The notes: generated from the sequence alone by a model not told the origin. 59,076 nucleotides of DNA from Beijerinckiaceae bacterium (GCA_903970475.1 CAJCIQ010000003.1:1-59076); one strand, 5' to 3'. Counted from the stretch's first letter, positions 45,000 through 54,012 are shown. Translations and numbers: made by a program.

Positions 45000-45566
45000 T
45001 TATTCTTTTACGCGCTCAATATATTCGCCAGTCTTTGTATTTACGCGGATCAGTTCGCCTTCATCTACAAACAAAGGCACCATCACAGTGGTACCCGTTT
45101 CTACAGTAGCAGGTTTGAGGGTACGCGTAGCCGTATCTCCTTTCATGCCAGGTTCAGCATAAGTAACCCTTACCACAATCTTATCCGGCAACTCGACGCC
45201 CATAGGCTGTTCGGACTCTCCATTGATCAATACGGACACTTCCTGGCCGTCCCTTAAGAATTGGGGGGCGTCTACCAGGTTTTCAGCCATAACGATCTGC
45301 TCAAAAGTCTCGTTATCCATGAAATTATACCCAGATTCATCTTTATAGAGGAATTGGAATGCCTTTTTTTCAACCCTTACAGGGAAGATATTGTCTCCCG
45401 AGTTCCAGGTGTGTTCAATCGTGCGGCTATTATCCACCCCTTTGAGCTTCGCCCAAACCTTAGCCGCAGCACGGGCCGTCTTGTTCTGACCAAACTCGAC
45501 AACGGAATACAATCCCCCGTCCAATTTGATGATCAAACCCGTCCTGATATCTGAAGTATTTGCCAT
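45000..45566 (-). CDS. efp: Elongation factor P with an atypical tip loop
   Basis: EF-P (188 aa), which relieves ribosome stalling at polyproline. The three-domain architecture is intact and the C-terminal half is classical (VTYAEPGMKGDTATRTLKPATVETGTTVMVPLFVDEGE in parts). The N-terminal loop that reaches the peptidyl centre is unusual: VVEFGQNKTARAAAKVW replaces the common EFxxVKPGKGxAF. By ungapped alignment the tip residue is Arg32 instead of Lys, and Pro and both Gly of PGKG are missing. Codon CGT for Arg32 was checked in the DNA. First gene of efp-accB-accC, with TATATTTG (45599-45606) upstream. Confidence 0.95.
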   Translation of the reverse strand: MANTSDIRTGLIIKLDGGLYSVVEFGQNKTARAAAKVWAKLKGVDNSRTIEHTWNSGDNIFPVRVEKKAFQFLYKDESGYNFMDNETFEQIVMAENLVDAPQFLRDGQEVSVLINGESEQPMGVELPDKIVVRVTYAEPGMKGDTATRTLKPATVETGTTVMVPLFVDEGELIRVNTKTGEYIERVKE

Positions 45567-45598
45567 AATAAATGTTTAGAAAAAAGGTATTTAGTGCG

Positions 45599-45606
45599 CA
45601 AATATA
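45599..45606 (-). promoter_or_regulatory. efp-accB-accC promoter -7 box TATATTTG
   Basis: Minus-strand TATATTTG, 32 nt before the efp ATG, giving a leader of about 28 nt for the three-gene operon. Confidence 0.7.
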
Positions 45607-45685
45607 ATAGTTCGAAACAAAATTCAGCCCAATTGCCAAGGTACCAGCGCTTTTTTGTTAATTGCAGGTACAATTCCACGATACT

Positions 45686-46204
45686 ATGAACAAGATCACA
45701 TTCATGCTGTGCTTGGTTGCGGGGCTTTCCCTTTCACACGCTGGTTACTGTCAAAATTCCCAAAAAACGGCGAACCTTCCATATTTATCCGATTCAAGTA
45801 TCCCGGCCTTCAGTCTAATGGAAGTCGATAGTACTACTATTTTTAATACCAAGGATATTCCCGGTGGTACCCCCGTTGTTCTGATGTATTTCAGCCCTGA
45901 ATGCGAGCATTGCCAAAAGATGACAGAGGCTTTGCTTCAAAATATGGACTCTTTGAAAAATGTACAATTTGTCATGTTGACCTCCCTGCCCTTCAACCTG
46001 ATGAAGACCTTTTACGAATATTATAAAATCGCCAACTATAAGAATATTACGATGGGCAGGGATTATGACTTCTTCTTTTCACGGCATTTTGGGTCCAACT
46101 ATGTACCCTATCTGGCCGTATATGACCGCAACAAAAAGTTACTAAAGGTATACGACGGCGGTACGAAAGTAAGCACCTTGATCCAGGTTGTCAACTCTAA
46201 CTAA
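45686..46204 (+). CDS. Exported thioredoxin-like protein
   Basis: A 172-aa thioredoxin-fold protein. The start MNKITFMLCLVAGLSLSHAGYCQ provides a signal peptide; the longer frame begins at a TTG. The active site is SPECEHCQK (C73-E74-H75-C76) after VVLMYF, and the cis-Pro appears in NYVPYLAVYD. This matches AhpC/TSA- or TlpA-like redoxins of the Bacteroidota envelope, with a CxxC that could reduce or shuffle periplasmic disulfides. No partner is adjacent. Divergent from efp, convergent with yebC. Confidence 0.88.
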   Translation: MNKITFMLCLVAGLSLSHAGYCQNSQKTANLPYLSDSSIPAFSLMEVDSTTIFNTKDIPGGTPVVLMYFSPECEHCQKMTEALLQNMDSLKNVQFVMLTSLPFNLMKTFYEYYKIANYKNITMGRDYDFFFSRHFGSNYVPYLAVYDRNKKLLKVYDGGTKVSTLIQVVNSN

Positions 46205-46242
46205 GTCGAATTCACCCCAAAACCCCGGTTTTCAAAATATTA

Positions 46243-46270
46243 CGGCCCCTCCCCGGCAAAGGAGGGGCCG
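46243..46270. terminator. Perfect 10-bp hairpin between convergent genes
   Basis: CGGCCCCTCC (46243-46252) and GGAGGGGCCG (46261-46270) enclose an 8-nt loop. It may terminate one or both convergent genes, though neither side has a full U tract. Confidence 0.55.
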
Positions 46271-46276
46271 AATTCA

Positions 46277-46319
46277 TTTGTGCCCCAAGGGTAACGGATA
46301 TTTACCCTTGGAGCACAAA
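46277..46319. repeat. 18-nt inverted repeat between convergent genes
   Basis: Arms 46277-46294 (TTTGTGCCCCAAGGGTAA) and 46302-46319 pair with a single mismatch around a 7-nt loop. It lies 6 nt from the preceding hairpin. It could be a second bidirectional terminator or a mobile palindromic repeat. Confidence 0.65.
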
Positions 46320-46366
46320 ACATGCTATGCGTTGCGGCACCCCTTGCAACCCCAAAATTGGTCAGC

Positions 46367-47089
46367 CTATGCCATGTTGTGGAATACCTTATTGACGTCA
46401 TCATCCTGTTCCAGCCTATCGATCAGTTTTGAGATATCCTCTGCTTGAGCATCGGTAACCGGCACTGTTACAGTAGGGATCCACTCACTTTCGGCGCTGA
46501 TAGGGGTGATGCCCTTATCTTCCAGTGCTTTTTGGAGCTTTCCGAAGTCGGCAAAAGCGCTGCGTAAAACCAATATCGGTTCCTCATTTTCTCCAGTGCT
46601 CTCTCCGAGTTCTTCCAAACCGAAATCAATCAGTTCCAATTCCAGGTCATCGGCATTTAAGCCTTCAGGCTTGAGGCGGAATACCCCCATTTTCTTGAAC
46701 TGGAAGCTCACGCTGCCACTGGTACCCAAAGCACCATTGCCTTTATTGAAATGGGAACGCACGTTGGCAACAGTACGGGTATTGTTATTGGTAGCTGCTT
46801 CTACGAGCACGGCTACCCCATGGGGAGCGTACCCTTCGTACAGAATTTCATCATAGCTTTCAGAATCCTTGCCCATGGCCCTTTTGATGGCGGCTTCCAC
46901 GTTGGTTTTAGGCATGTTGACGCTTTTGGCGTTCTGCATGCAACGACGTAAGGCTGGGTTGGTGGTGGGGTCTCCTCCTCCGGCTTTAACGGCTATGGCA
47001 ATTTCCTTTCCAATGCGGGTGAACTGTTTAGCCATCCTGTCCCATCTGGCGAACATGGTGTGTTTGCGGACTTCAAATATGCGGCCCAT
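46367..47089 (-). CDS. YebC/PmpR-family protein
   Basis: A 240-aa YebC-family protein, described as a transcriptional regulator and, for some members, a translation factor for proline-rich stretches. Starts [21 protein letters not shown] (usual MAGHSKW-type start replaced), then [49 protein letters not shown] in parts, followed by [38 protein letters not shown] in parts, the family core. The C-terminus matches in length. A TATTTTTG box (47138-47145) and a palindrome at the presumed start of transcription lie upstream. Confidence 0.95.
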   Translation of the reverse strand: MGRIFEVRKHTMFARWDRMAKQFTRIGKEIAIAVKAGGGDPTTNPALRRCMQNAKSVNMPKTNVEAAIKRAMGKDSESYDEILYEGYAPHGVAVLVEAATNNNTRTVANVRSHFNKGNGALGTSGSVSFQFKKMGVFRLKPEGLNADDLELELIDFGLEELGESTGENEEPILVLRSAFADFGKLQKALEDKGITPISAESEWIPTVTVPVTDAQAEDISKLIDRLEQDDDVNKVFHNMA

Positions 47090-47114
47090 AAGTGCGAATT
47101 GAATTGAATTTATA

Positions 47115-47145
47115 GGCCATTTTCAAATGGCCGGCTGCAAAAATA
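47115..47145 (-). promoter_or_regulatory. yebC promoter with palindrome at the start of transcription
   Basis: Minus-strand TATTTTTG (47138-47145) matches TAnnTTTG. Directly downstream, GGCCATTT-GA-AAATGGCC (47115-47132) is an 8-bp-arm palindrome starting about at +1. It could be an operator or a 5' mRNA hairpin. Confidence 0.5.
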
Positions 47146-47157
47146 GCTTACTTCGGC

Positions 47158-47188
47158 GAAAAAAAGAGGCCCCCCTTCGCGGGCGGCC
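47158..47188 (-). terminator. Amino-acid permease terminator
   Basis: Minus strand: GGCCGCCC, loop, GGGGGGCC, then TCTTTTTTTT, about 30 nt after the stop at 47218. Confidence 0.8.
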
Positions 47189-47217
47189 ACTTTTCCTTTA
47201 TATAAAGTAAACCAGCT

Positions 47218-48699
47218 TTATTGCTTGAGCTTACTGTTGTGTTTGCTGTATCCAAAGTAAATGAACAAGCCTACGACCATCCATATAAGGGCGACAGTCA
47301 GCGTATAACCCCAAAGGCTCAGGATCATGGACATACATACAATAATCCCCAGGATAGGCACCAATGGAACCAGGGGTGTTTTGAAGGGACGTACCAGATT
47401 CGGGTCTCTTTTTCTGAGGATGATCACACCCACACAAACCAGCACGAAGGCCAGCAGGGTACCTATGGAAGTCAGGTCACCAGCAACGCTTCCTGGTACA
47501 AAAGCAGCAAACAATCCCACAAATACGAACAGGATCAGGTTGCTTTTATAGGGAGTCCTGAATTTAGGATGCAGGTCAGAGAAGATACGGGGCAACAATC
47601 CGTCATTGGACATGGTATAGAATACACGGCTTTGACCCATGAGCATCACCAGGATGACGGAAGAAAATCCCGCCAGGATGGCAAAGGTGATCAGGGTGGA
47701 CAACCAGCCATATCCATGCATATAGGTTTGAATAGCGTAAGACACAGAAGCTTCCTTACCGGATTTTACGAAATCGGTAAAAGGAGCAACGCCGGTCAGC
47801 ACGTAGGAGAAGAGTATATATAATATGGTACAGATGACCAGAGACCCTAAAATGCCCATGGGCATATCCTTTTTGGGGTTTTTAGCTTCCTGGGCAGCAG
47901 TGGACACCGCGTCAAAGCCGATGAAGGCAAAGAACACGATGGCTGCTCCTTTTAATATACCCCCAAACCCATGATTGACCCACGGCAGGTACGAATACAT
48001 GCTTCCATCAGGTTTTACTGCTGGAGCGGCATCAGCGGGGATAATGTAGGGATGATGGTTGGCGGGATTGATGAACTGCCAGCCAATAGCGATGAATACC
48101 AATACAATGGCTACCTTGACGATAACGATGATGGTGTTGACGATAGCGGACTCCTGGGTGCCCCTGATCAGCAATAAGGTCAACAGGGCCAGGATAATCA
48201 AAGCGGGCACATTCATGATCCCATGGTGCATGACACCAGCGACCAGGGCCTGTTCAAACGGTGAATGGCACCACTCGTAGGGAATGGATTTGCCACATAA
48301 ATTATTCAGATACTCACTCCAGGAAATCGATACCGTAGCTGCACCCAGTGCGTATTCCAGCACCAGTGCCCAACCAATGATCCAAGCTACCAATTCTCCC
48401 ATGGTGGCATAGGCATAGGTATAAGCGCTACCAGCAATGGGAATAATGGAAGCAAATTCAGCATAACAGAGGCCTGCAAAAGCGCAACCTATGGCAGCGA
48501 TGATGAAGGATAAGGTTACTGCCGGACCAGCATGCTCACCCGCAGCAGCCGCAGTCCTCACAAATAAGCCTGCGCCAATAATGGCGCCAATGCCCAGTGC
48601 AACGAGGTTTCCAGCTCCAAGGGTCCGCTTAAGCCCCTTCTCGGAATCTCCTGCCTGAGACAGTAACATATCCAAGGATTTTTTTCTAAATAGACTCAT
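47218..48699 (-). CDS. APC-family amino-acid permease
   Basis: A 493-aa secondary transporter with about twelve or thirteen membrane segments. It starts MSLFRKKSLDMLLSQAGDSEKGLKRTLGAGNLVALGIGAIIGAGLFV in parts; GIGAIIGAGLFV is the unwound helix-1 motif of APC carriers, and the cytoplasmic KRTL prefix is typical of the cationic amino-acid transporter (CAT/YhdG-like) subgroup. FAGLCYAEFASIIPIAGSAYTYAY follows as helix 3. The substrate cannot be fixed from sequence. It stands alone with its own terminator and is divergent from the dicarboxylate/glutamate symporter gene. Confidence 0.92.
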   Translation of the reverse strand: MSLFRKKSLDMLLSQAGDSEKGLKRTLGAGNLVALGIGAIIGAGLFVRTAAAAGEHAGPAVTLSFIIAAIGCAFAGLCYAEFASIIPIAGSAYTYAYATMGELVAWIIGWALVLEYALGAATVSISWSEYLNNLCGKSIPYEWCHSPFEQALVAGVMHHGIMNVPALIILALLTLLLIRGTQESAIVNTIIVIVKVAIVLVFIAIGWQFINPANHHPYIIPADAAPAVKPDGSMYSYLPWVNHGFGGILKGAAIVFFAFIGFDAVSTAAQEAKNPKKDMPMGILGSLVICTILYILFSYVLTGVAPFTDFVKSGKEASVSYAIQTYMHGYGWLSTLITFAILAGFSSVILVMLMGQSRVFYTMSNDGLLPRIFSDLHPKFRTPYKSNLILFVFVGLFAAFVPGSVAGDLTSIGTLLAFVLVCVGVIILRKRDPNLVRPFKTPLVPLVPILGIIVCMSMILSLWGYTLTVALIWMVVGLFIYFGYSKHNSKLKQ

Positions 48700-48782
48700 A
48701 TCTCGATTGGTTCATTTTTGAATGCGGCAAAATAGGCAAAAAATGGGATATTGCTCCCCCAATCATATATCAATACTGATTC

Positions 48783-50036
48783 ATGGAGGCCACATCCACC
48801 CATAAGCCGGCCCGGCTTAGCTTGTTTATTTTCTCTGCAATGGTTCTGGGCATCGGCCTGGGAACCCTGATCCACGAAACTTCCAAACCGGCGGCTGCCA
48901 CAAAGTTTGCCTCGGACATCCATTTCCTGACGGAGATATTTTTAAACCTGGTAAGGGTTATCATAGCGCCGCTTGTCTTTTCAACGCTGGTGGTAGGTAT
49001 TTCCAAACTGGGAGACATCAGCGCGCTGGGACGAATTGGGGGCAAGACCCTGGCCTGGTTCATCGTCTGTTCTTTTATTTCCCTGTTCCTGGGCGCCTTA
49101 CTGGTAAACCTGTTTCAGCCGGGGGCTCATATGAATATCCCTTCCTTGCCCACCCAACATACGACTACCACGCTTCCATCCAACGATATTTCCTTTCAAA
49201 GCTTCGTCACCCATGCTTTCCCCTCTTCCATAGTGGAAGCCATGGCTACCAATATGATCTTGCAGATCGTGGTGTTCTCCATCTTCTTTGGAATGGCTGC
49301 CGCCGCTGTGGGAGCACCTGCTCAGCCCATCATCCGTGCATTAGACGGACTAGCCAAAATCATGTTGACGATGACGGGTTATATCATGTGGTTTGCGCCC
49401 CTGGCAGCTTTTGGTTCCATGGCGGCAACCCTGGCTACCATGGGTCCGGAAATCCTCCTAACCTTCGGGAAATTCATCCTGGAGTTCTATATAGCCTTGG
49501 TCATATTGTGGATCGTGATGGCAGCCGGAGGGGCGGTATTTCTGAAAAAGAAAATCTTCCAGCTCATCCGTTATCTTTTAGACCCAACCCTACTGGCCCT
49601 GACTACGGCTAGTTCAGAGGCCGCTTTCCCTGGACTGATCAACAAATTAGAAGAATTTGGCTGCGATGAAAAGATTGTCAGCTTCGTCCTTCCCCTGGGT
49701 TATTCTTTCAACCTGGTGGGCTCTATGATCTACATGACCTTTGGATCCATATTCATAGCTCAGGCATATGGGATACACCTGAGCTGGTCTCAGCAGTTCA
49801 CCATGCTCCTGTTCCTGATGTTGTCTTCCAAAGGCATGGCTGGGGTTCCAAGAGCAGCACTGGTCGTCATCACCGCTATTATACCCGTATTCCATATACC
49901 CATTGAGGGGGTGGGCCTTATTTTAGGCATAGACCAATTACTGGATATGGGCCGGAGTGCCACCAATGTAATCGGGAACGGTGTTGCAACAGCAGTAGTC
50001 TGTAAATGGGAAAATGCCTTAGAACCAGTAAAATGA
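48783..50036 (+). CDS. Dicarboxylate/amino-acid:cation symporter (DAACS family)
   Basis: A 417-aa symporter of the GltP/DctA type. Starts with a short cytoplasmic tail then LSLFIFSAMVLGIGLGTLIH. Conserved segments: EIFLNLVRVIIAPLVFSTLVVGI, ALTTASSEAAFPGLINKLEEFG (the serine-rich hairpin, here TTASSEAA), LPLGYSFNLVGSMIYMTFGSIFIAQAY (NxxG metal site) and IDQLLDMGRSATNVIGN near the end, which includes the substrate Asp/Arg region. Probably takes up glutamate, aspartate or C4-dicarboxylates with Na+ or H+. Followed by dedA after 27 nt. Confidence 0.93.
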   Translation: MEATSTHKPARLSLFIFSAMVLGIGLGTLIHETSKPAAATKFASDIHFLTEIFLNLVRVIIAPLVFSTLVVGISKLGDISALGRIGGKTLAWFIVCSFISLFLGALLVNLFQPGAHMNIPSLPTQHTTTTLPSNDISFQSFVTHAFPSSIVEAMATNMILQIVVFSIFFGMAAAAVGAPAQPIIRALDGLAKIMLTMTGYIMWFAPLAAFGSMAATLATMGPEILLTFGKFILEFYIALVILWIVMAAGGAVFLKKKIFQLIRYLLDPTLLALTTASSEAAFPGLINKLEEFGCDEKIVSFVLPLGYSFNLVGSMIYMTFGSIFIAQAYGIHLSWSQQFTMLLFLMLSSKGMAGVPRAALVVITAIIPVFHIPIEGVGLILGIDQLLDMGRSATNVIGNGVATAVVCKWENALEPVK

Positions 50037-50063
50037 CTTATTTTTCGCCCATATATAAATCAT

Positions 50064-50735
50064 ATGCACCACCTCTTGTTGAGCTTTGACTGGCATAACC
50101 TCATCAGACCAAAATTTTATATAGACATCGGCGGCCTTTACCTGCTGCTGTTCATCATATTCGCCGAAACAGGACTGTTCTTTGGCTTCTTCCTTCCCGG
50201 AGACTCATTACTGTTTGTGGCAGGGATATTGTCTAACTCACTGTCAACACAATTGATCGACACCCATAATGATTTTGCAAATCTGCTCATATTATGGATA
50301 CCTATTACTTTAATGGGCATCCTGGGCAATATCGTGGGCTTCTGGTTTGGCTGGAGAAGCGGCCCTCTGCTTTATGAGCGAAAAGACAATTGGATCTTCA
50401 AGCAAAAGTACCTTACCCGGGCTCATGACTTTTATGAAAAGTATGGCGGGGCCACCATTATATATGCCCGTTTCCTGCCCATCATCCGCACCTTTGCCCC
50501 CATCGTAGCCGGAGTTGTACGTATGGATCGCAAGACCTTTTACATTTACAATGTGGTGGGCTGCGCAGCCTGGGTATTGCTGATGTTGCTGGGTGGACAT
50601 TACGTCTATCAGTTTGTGTTGAACATGTGGCATTTTGACCTTAGTACCCATTTGGATGTCATCGTTGTCATTATTGTTATTATCACGACTGCTCCTGTAA
50701 TACTGAAGTTGTTCTTCAATAAGAAAAAACAATAA
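50064..50735 (+). CDS. DedA-family membrane protein
   Basis: A 223-aa inner-membrane protein of the DedA/SNARE-associated family, some members of which flip undecaprenyl phosphate or maintain the proton gradient. Seen: the re-entrant motif FFGFFLPGDSLLFVAGIL (about residues 38-55), GNIVGFWFGWRSG, and the Arg/Pro motif RFLPIIRTFAPIVAGVVRMD. The tail VIVVIIVIITTAPVILKLF is a final membrane helix. It lies 15 nt before the next gene and probably belongs to a run of co-transcribed plus-strand genes (48783-52995). Confidence 0.93.
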   Translation: MHHLLLSFDWHNLIRPKFYIDIGGLYLLLFIIFAETGLFFGFFLPGDSLLFVAGILSNSLSTQLIDTHNDFANLLILWIPITLMGILGNIVGFWFGWRSGPLLYERKDNWIFKQKYLTRAHDFYEKYGGATIIYARFLPIIRTFAPIVAGVVRMDRKTFYIYNVVGCAAWVLLMLLGGHYVYQFVLNMWHFDLSTHLDVIVVIIVIITTAPVILKLFFNKKKQ

Positions 50736-50750
50736 TCCTGTTCTGCTGTT

Positions 50751-52001
50751 ATGGAAAAACGTCACTACATGCTCCTTTCGCTCCCGGTGATCGTGGGCGC
50801 CCTGGGCTATTTTGTAGATGTATACGATTTGCTGCTGTTTAGTATTATCCGGGTTCCTTCTTTGAAAAACCTGGGGCTCAGTCCAGATGAAATTACCGCC
50901 AAAGGGCTGCACATCATCAGTATTCAAATGATTGGCCTTTTACTAGGAGGCATTATCTGGGGTGTACTGGGGGATAGACTGGGCCGTCTGAAGGTACTCT
51001 TCGCTTCCATTATTCTTTATTCACTCGGCAGCATTGCCAACGGCTTCGTCCATACGGTGGACCAGTATACCTGGGCCCGTTTTATCACTGGACTGGGTTT
51101 GGCCGGGGAATTGGGTGCGGGCATTACCCTGGTTTCTGAAATCATGCCCAAAGAGAAACGAGGTATTGCCACCTCCCTGGTTGCTGGGATTGGCTTGAGC
51201 GGAGCCGTGTTTGCCTATTTTATCCGGGTCTGGTTTGTAGGTGCGGATGGAGAGGGCTGGCGCATGTGTTATTATATCGGGGGCGGATTAGGTCTTCTCT
51301 TATTGCTGCTCCGTGTCGGGGTGTTGGAATCCGGCATGTATAAAAGTATTGCATCCACAAAGGTGAGCAGGGGCAACTTCTTCATGCTGTTCACCAACGG
51401 CAAACGTTTTAGAAAATACCTTACTTCTATATTGATCGCCCTGCCCAATTGGTATGTGATTGGTATATTAATCACCTTCTCCGACAAATTCGCGTCCAAG
51501 ATGAATGTCCGGGGAACCATTGATCCCGGCAAGGCAGTAATGGTCGCCTACGCGGCCATCAGCATAGGCGATATCCTCATAGGCTTTATCAGCCAGGGGA
51601 TGAAAAGCAGGAAAAACGCGCTCTGGTTGTTTCATGCCATCACGGCGGGTGCAGTCATTTGGTATTTCAACCTCCAGGGCCAGGCATCTACCATGTTGTA
51701 TGTTGTGTGCCTATTCCTGGGATTTGGGACGGGCTTCTGGGCCATGTTTGTCACCATGGCTGCCGAGCAGTTTGGCACCAACATCCGTGCTACAGTAGCT
51801 ACCACGGTGCCTAATATGGCCAGGGGTTCCTTGTACTTTGTCACCATGTTTTTTACCTGGATCCAAACAAAGCTCCCTCCGGACCAGGCTTACCTGAAGG
51901 GAGGATGGATCACCGGTATCGTGATATTTGTGATTGCTTCTATCTCACTGGCAATGACTGAAGAGACATTTGGTAAGGATTTGGATTATATAGAACAATA
52001 G
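50751..52001 (+). CDS. MFS transporter
   Basis: A 416-aa major facilitator with about twelve membrane helices. The loop 2-3 signature is GVLGDRLGRLKVLF, followed by SIILYSLGSIANGFVHTV and ARFITGLGLAGELGAGITLVSEIMPKEKRG, as in the metabolite:H+ symporter (sugar-porter-like) subgroup. The C-terminal half has GFISQGMKSRKNALWLFH as the second signature and AEQFGTNIRATVATTVPNM. The substrate is not predictable. It follows dedA by 15 nt and precedes the GT9 gene by 10 nt. Confidence 0.92.
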   Translation: MEKRHYMLLSLPVIVGALGYFVDVYDLLLFSIIRVPSLKNLGLSPDEITAKGLHIISIQMIGLLLGGIIWGVLGDRLGRLKVLFASIILYSLGSIANGFVHTVDQYTWARFITGLGLAGELGAGITLVSEIMPKEKRGIATSLVAGIGLSGAVFAYFIRVWFVGADGEGWRMCYYIGGGLGLLLLLLRVGVLESGMYKSIASTKVSRGNFFMLFTNGKRFRKYLTSILIALPNWYVIGILITFSDKFASKMNVRGTIDPGKAVMVAYAAISIGDILIGFISQGMKSRKNALWLFHAITAGAVIWYFNLQGQASTMLYVVCLFLGFGTGFWAMFVTMAAEQFGTNIRATVATTVPNMARGSLYFVTMFFTWIQTKLPPDQAYLKGGWITGIVIFVIASISLAMTEETFGKDLDYIEQ

Positions 52002-52011
52002 GAATTGGCTC

Positions 52012-52995
52012 ATGAAGGTTTTGATCATCCGTTTTTCGTCTATTGGTGACATTGTGCTCACCACCCCAGTCGTACGTTGCCTCAAACAGCAGGCGCCAAC
52101 GACCCAGATCCATTATCTGACAAAGGCCTCCTTTAAAACCATTGTGGAGAACAATCCTTATATAGACCGTTGTCATTATCTGGAAGAAGACTTCGATGGG
52201 TTGATGGAATCTTTAGGCAAAGAAAGGTTTGACTATATCATAGACCTTCACCACAACCTGAGGACCTTGCGGGTGAGAAGGGCCTTGAAAGTAAAGGCAT
52301 TTGTTTTTCCCAAACTCAATTTCCGAAAGTGGTTATTGACCGTCTTTAAAATCAATATCCTACCCCATCTCCATATTGTGGACCGTTATATGGAAACGGT
52401 CAAGTCTTTCGGTATCACCAACGATGGAAAAGGCCTGGATTATTTTATTCCCGACAAAGACAAAGTACCCCTGGAAGACATTCCCTTTTCTCATAGGGCA
52501 GGCTATATAGGGATCGTCATTGGTGCGGCGCTCAATACCAAAAAGCTGCCCCTGCATAAGTTCCAGGAGCTGTGCGCGGAGATCGAGCATCCCATTATTT
52601 TGCTAGGAGGGCCTGAGGATAAAGCCCAAGGCGACCTGATTGCTGCCGTAGATCCGATTAAGATTTATAACTCCTGTGGTAAATTCAACCTCAATGAATC
52701 TGCTTTTCTGGTCAAAGGCGCCAAACGCATCATCACCCACGACACAGGCCTGATGCATATTGCAGCGGCTTTCCACAAACCCATCTTATCGGTTTGGGGC
52801 AATACGGTACCCGCCTTTGGTATGGGGACCTATTACGGCAGTAAGGCGCCTCAGGAAAGTCAACAATTTGAAGTGCTCCACCTGGGCTGCCGCCCTTGCT
52901 CCAAAATCGGGTACAACAAATGCCCACGCAAGCATTTTAAATGCATGGAATGGCAAAATATTTCCGCCATTGCTGAGGCGGCGCAGGCCCGATAG
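52012..52995 (+). CDS. Glycosyltransferase family 9, heptosyltransferase-like
   Basis: A 327-aa GT9 (ADP-heptose:LPS heptosyltransferase-like) protein. The N-terminus MKVLIIRFSSIGDIVLTTPVVRCLK is the family signature, with IHYLTKASFKTIVENNP next. The C-terminal nucleotide-sugar half has YIGIVIGAALNTKKLPLHKF, IILLGGPEDKAQG and the conserved RIITHDTGLMHIAAAFHKPILSVWGNTVPAFG in parts. Several Cys near the end (LGCRPCSKIGYNKCPRKHFKCM) could bind a metal and are common in this Bacteroidota subgroup. Likely builds the LPS core from the heptose made with hldD at 32.6 kb. Confidence 0.9.
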   Translation: MKVLIIRFSSIGDIVLTTPVVRCLKQQAPTTQIHYLTKASFKTIVENNPYIDRCHYLEEDFDGLMESLGKERFDYIIDLHHNLRTLRVRRALKVKAFVFPKLNFRKWLLTVFKINILPHLHIVDRYMETVKSFGITNDGKGLDYFIPDKDKVPLEDIPFSHRAGYIGIVIGAALNTKKLPLHKFQELCAEIEHPIILLGGPEDKAQGDLIAAVDPIKIYNSCGKFNLNESAFLVKGAKRIITHDTGLMHIAAAFHKPILSVWGNTVPAFGMGTYYGSKAPQESQQFEVLHLGCRPCSKIGYNKCPRKHFKCMEWQNISAIAEAAQAR

Positions 52996-53021
52996 GGGCG
53001 GTCCCGTCACGATGACGCACT

Positions 53022-53048
53022 ACAAAAAAAGCCACCCTTACGGATGGC
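53022..53048 (-). terminator. mdh terminator
   Basis: Minus strand: GCCATCC, loop, GGGTGGC with one G-U pair, then seven T. Located about 30 nt after the mdh stop. Confidence 0.8.
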
Positions 53049-53076
53049 CCATACAATGATTCACTTTAGTAGTATG

Positions 53077-54012
53077 CTATAACGTTTTCAGCACTTCGTT
53101 CATGCTGCGAACAGCGTCTGCGCTCTTGGCGAAAGCAGCTTTTTCTTCTGCGTTCAGGTCCAGGTCCAGGATCTTTTCCCAACCATGCTTGCCAATGGTC
53201 ACGGGCACACCCAGACAGATATCTTTCTGTCCGTATTCCCCTTCCAGTAACACGCAGCAGGTAAACAACTTTTTCTCATCGCGGAGCACGCTTTCTACCA
53301 GTGCAGCTCCGGCAGCACCGGGTGCATACCAGGCAGAGGTGCCAATGAGTTTGGTCAAAGTTGCACCGCCCACCATGGTGTCGGCTACAATTTTATCTTG
53401 TTGTTCTTTGGTCAAAAATTGGGTGACAGGGATACTGTTCCAGGTAGCCTTACTGATCAGGGGGATCATGGTCGTGTCTCCGTGACCGCCAATGACGATG
53501 GCGTTCAGGTCGGAAGGAGAACTACCCAAAGCCGCACTTAAGTAGCAACGGAAGCGGGCACTATCGAGTGCACCGCCCATACCGATGATTCTGTGCTTAG
53601 GCAGACCCAGACTGGTCAACGCCAGGTAGGTCATAGTATCCATTGGATTGGAGATGATAATCAGGATCGCGTCAGGAGAGTATTTCAAAATGTTTTGAGC
53701 AACTCCTTTTACAATGCCGGCATTGGTGCCGATCAGTTCTTCCCTGGTCATACCCGGTTTGCGGGGAATACCAGAAGTAATGACCACTACCTGGGAACCA
53801 GCGGTCTTAGTATAATCATTAGTGACCCCGGTAATACGGGTGTCAAAACCCAGCAATTGAGCTGTCTGGGTCATGTCGAGGGCTTTACCTTCCGCCAGGC
53901 CTTCCTTGATATCCAATAATACCAGCTCCTGGCAGATTTCGGCACGAGCTATATTGTCGGCACAAGTAGCACCAACGGCGCCTGCTCCCACCACTGTAAC
54001 TTTAATAGACAT
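53077..54012 (-). CDS. mdh: Malate dehydrogenase
   Basis: An LDH-like malate dehydrogenase (311 aa), oxidising malate to oxaloacetate with NAD in the TCA cycle. The start MSIKVTVVGAGAVG is the first ATG; the longer frame opens with TTG. The NAD motif is GAGAVGATCAD; GIPRKPGMTREELIGTN carries the substrate Arg typical of MDH, ISNPMDTMTYLAL and GMGGALDSARFRCYL follow, and GGHGDTTMIPL holds the catalytic His. A TACCTTTG box (54056-54063) gives it a separate promoter, though it lies only 77 nt after the E1 dehydrogenase gene. Confidence 0.97.
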   Translation of the reverse strand: MSIKVTVVGAGAVGATCADNIARAEICQELVLLDIKEGLAEGKALDMTQTAQLLGFDTRITGVTNDYTKTAGSQVVVITSGIPRKPGMTREELIGTNAGIVKGVAQNILKYSPDAILIIISNPMDTMTYLALTSLGLPKHRIIGMGGALDSARFRCYLSAALGSSPSDLNAIVIGGHGDTTMIPLISKATWNSIPVTQFLTKEQQDKIVADTMVGGATLTKLIGTSAWYAPGAAGAALVESVLRDEKKLFTCCVLLEGEYGQKDICLGVPVTIGKHGWEKILDLDLNAEEKAAFAKSADAVRSMNEVLKTL

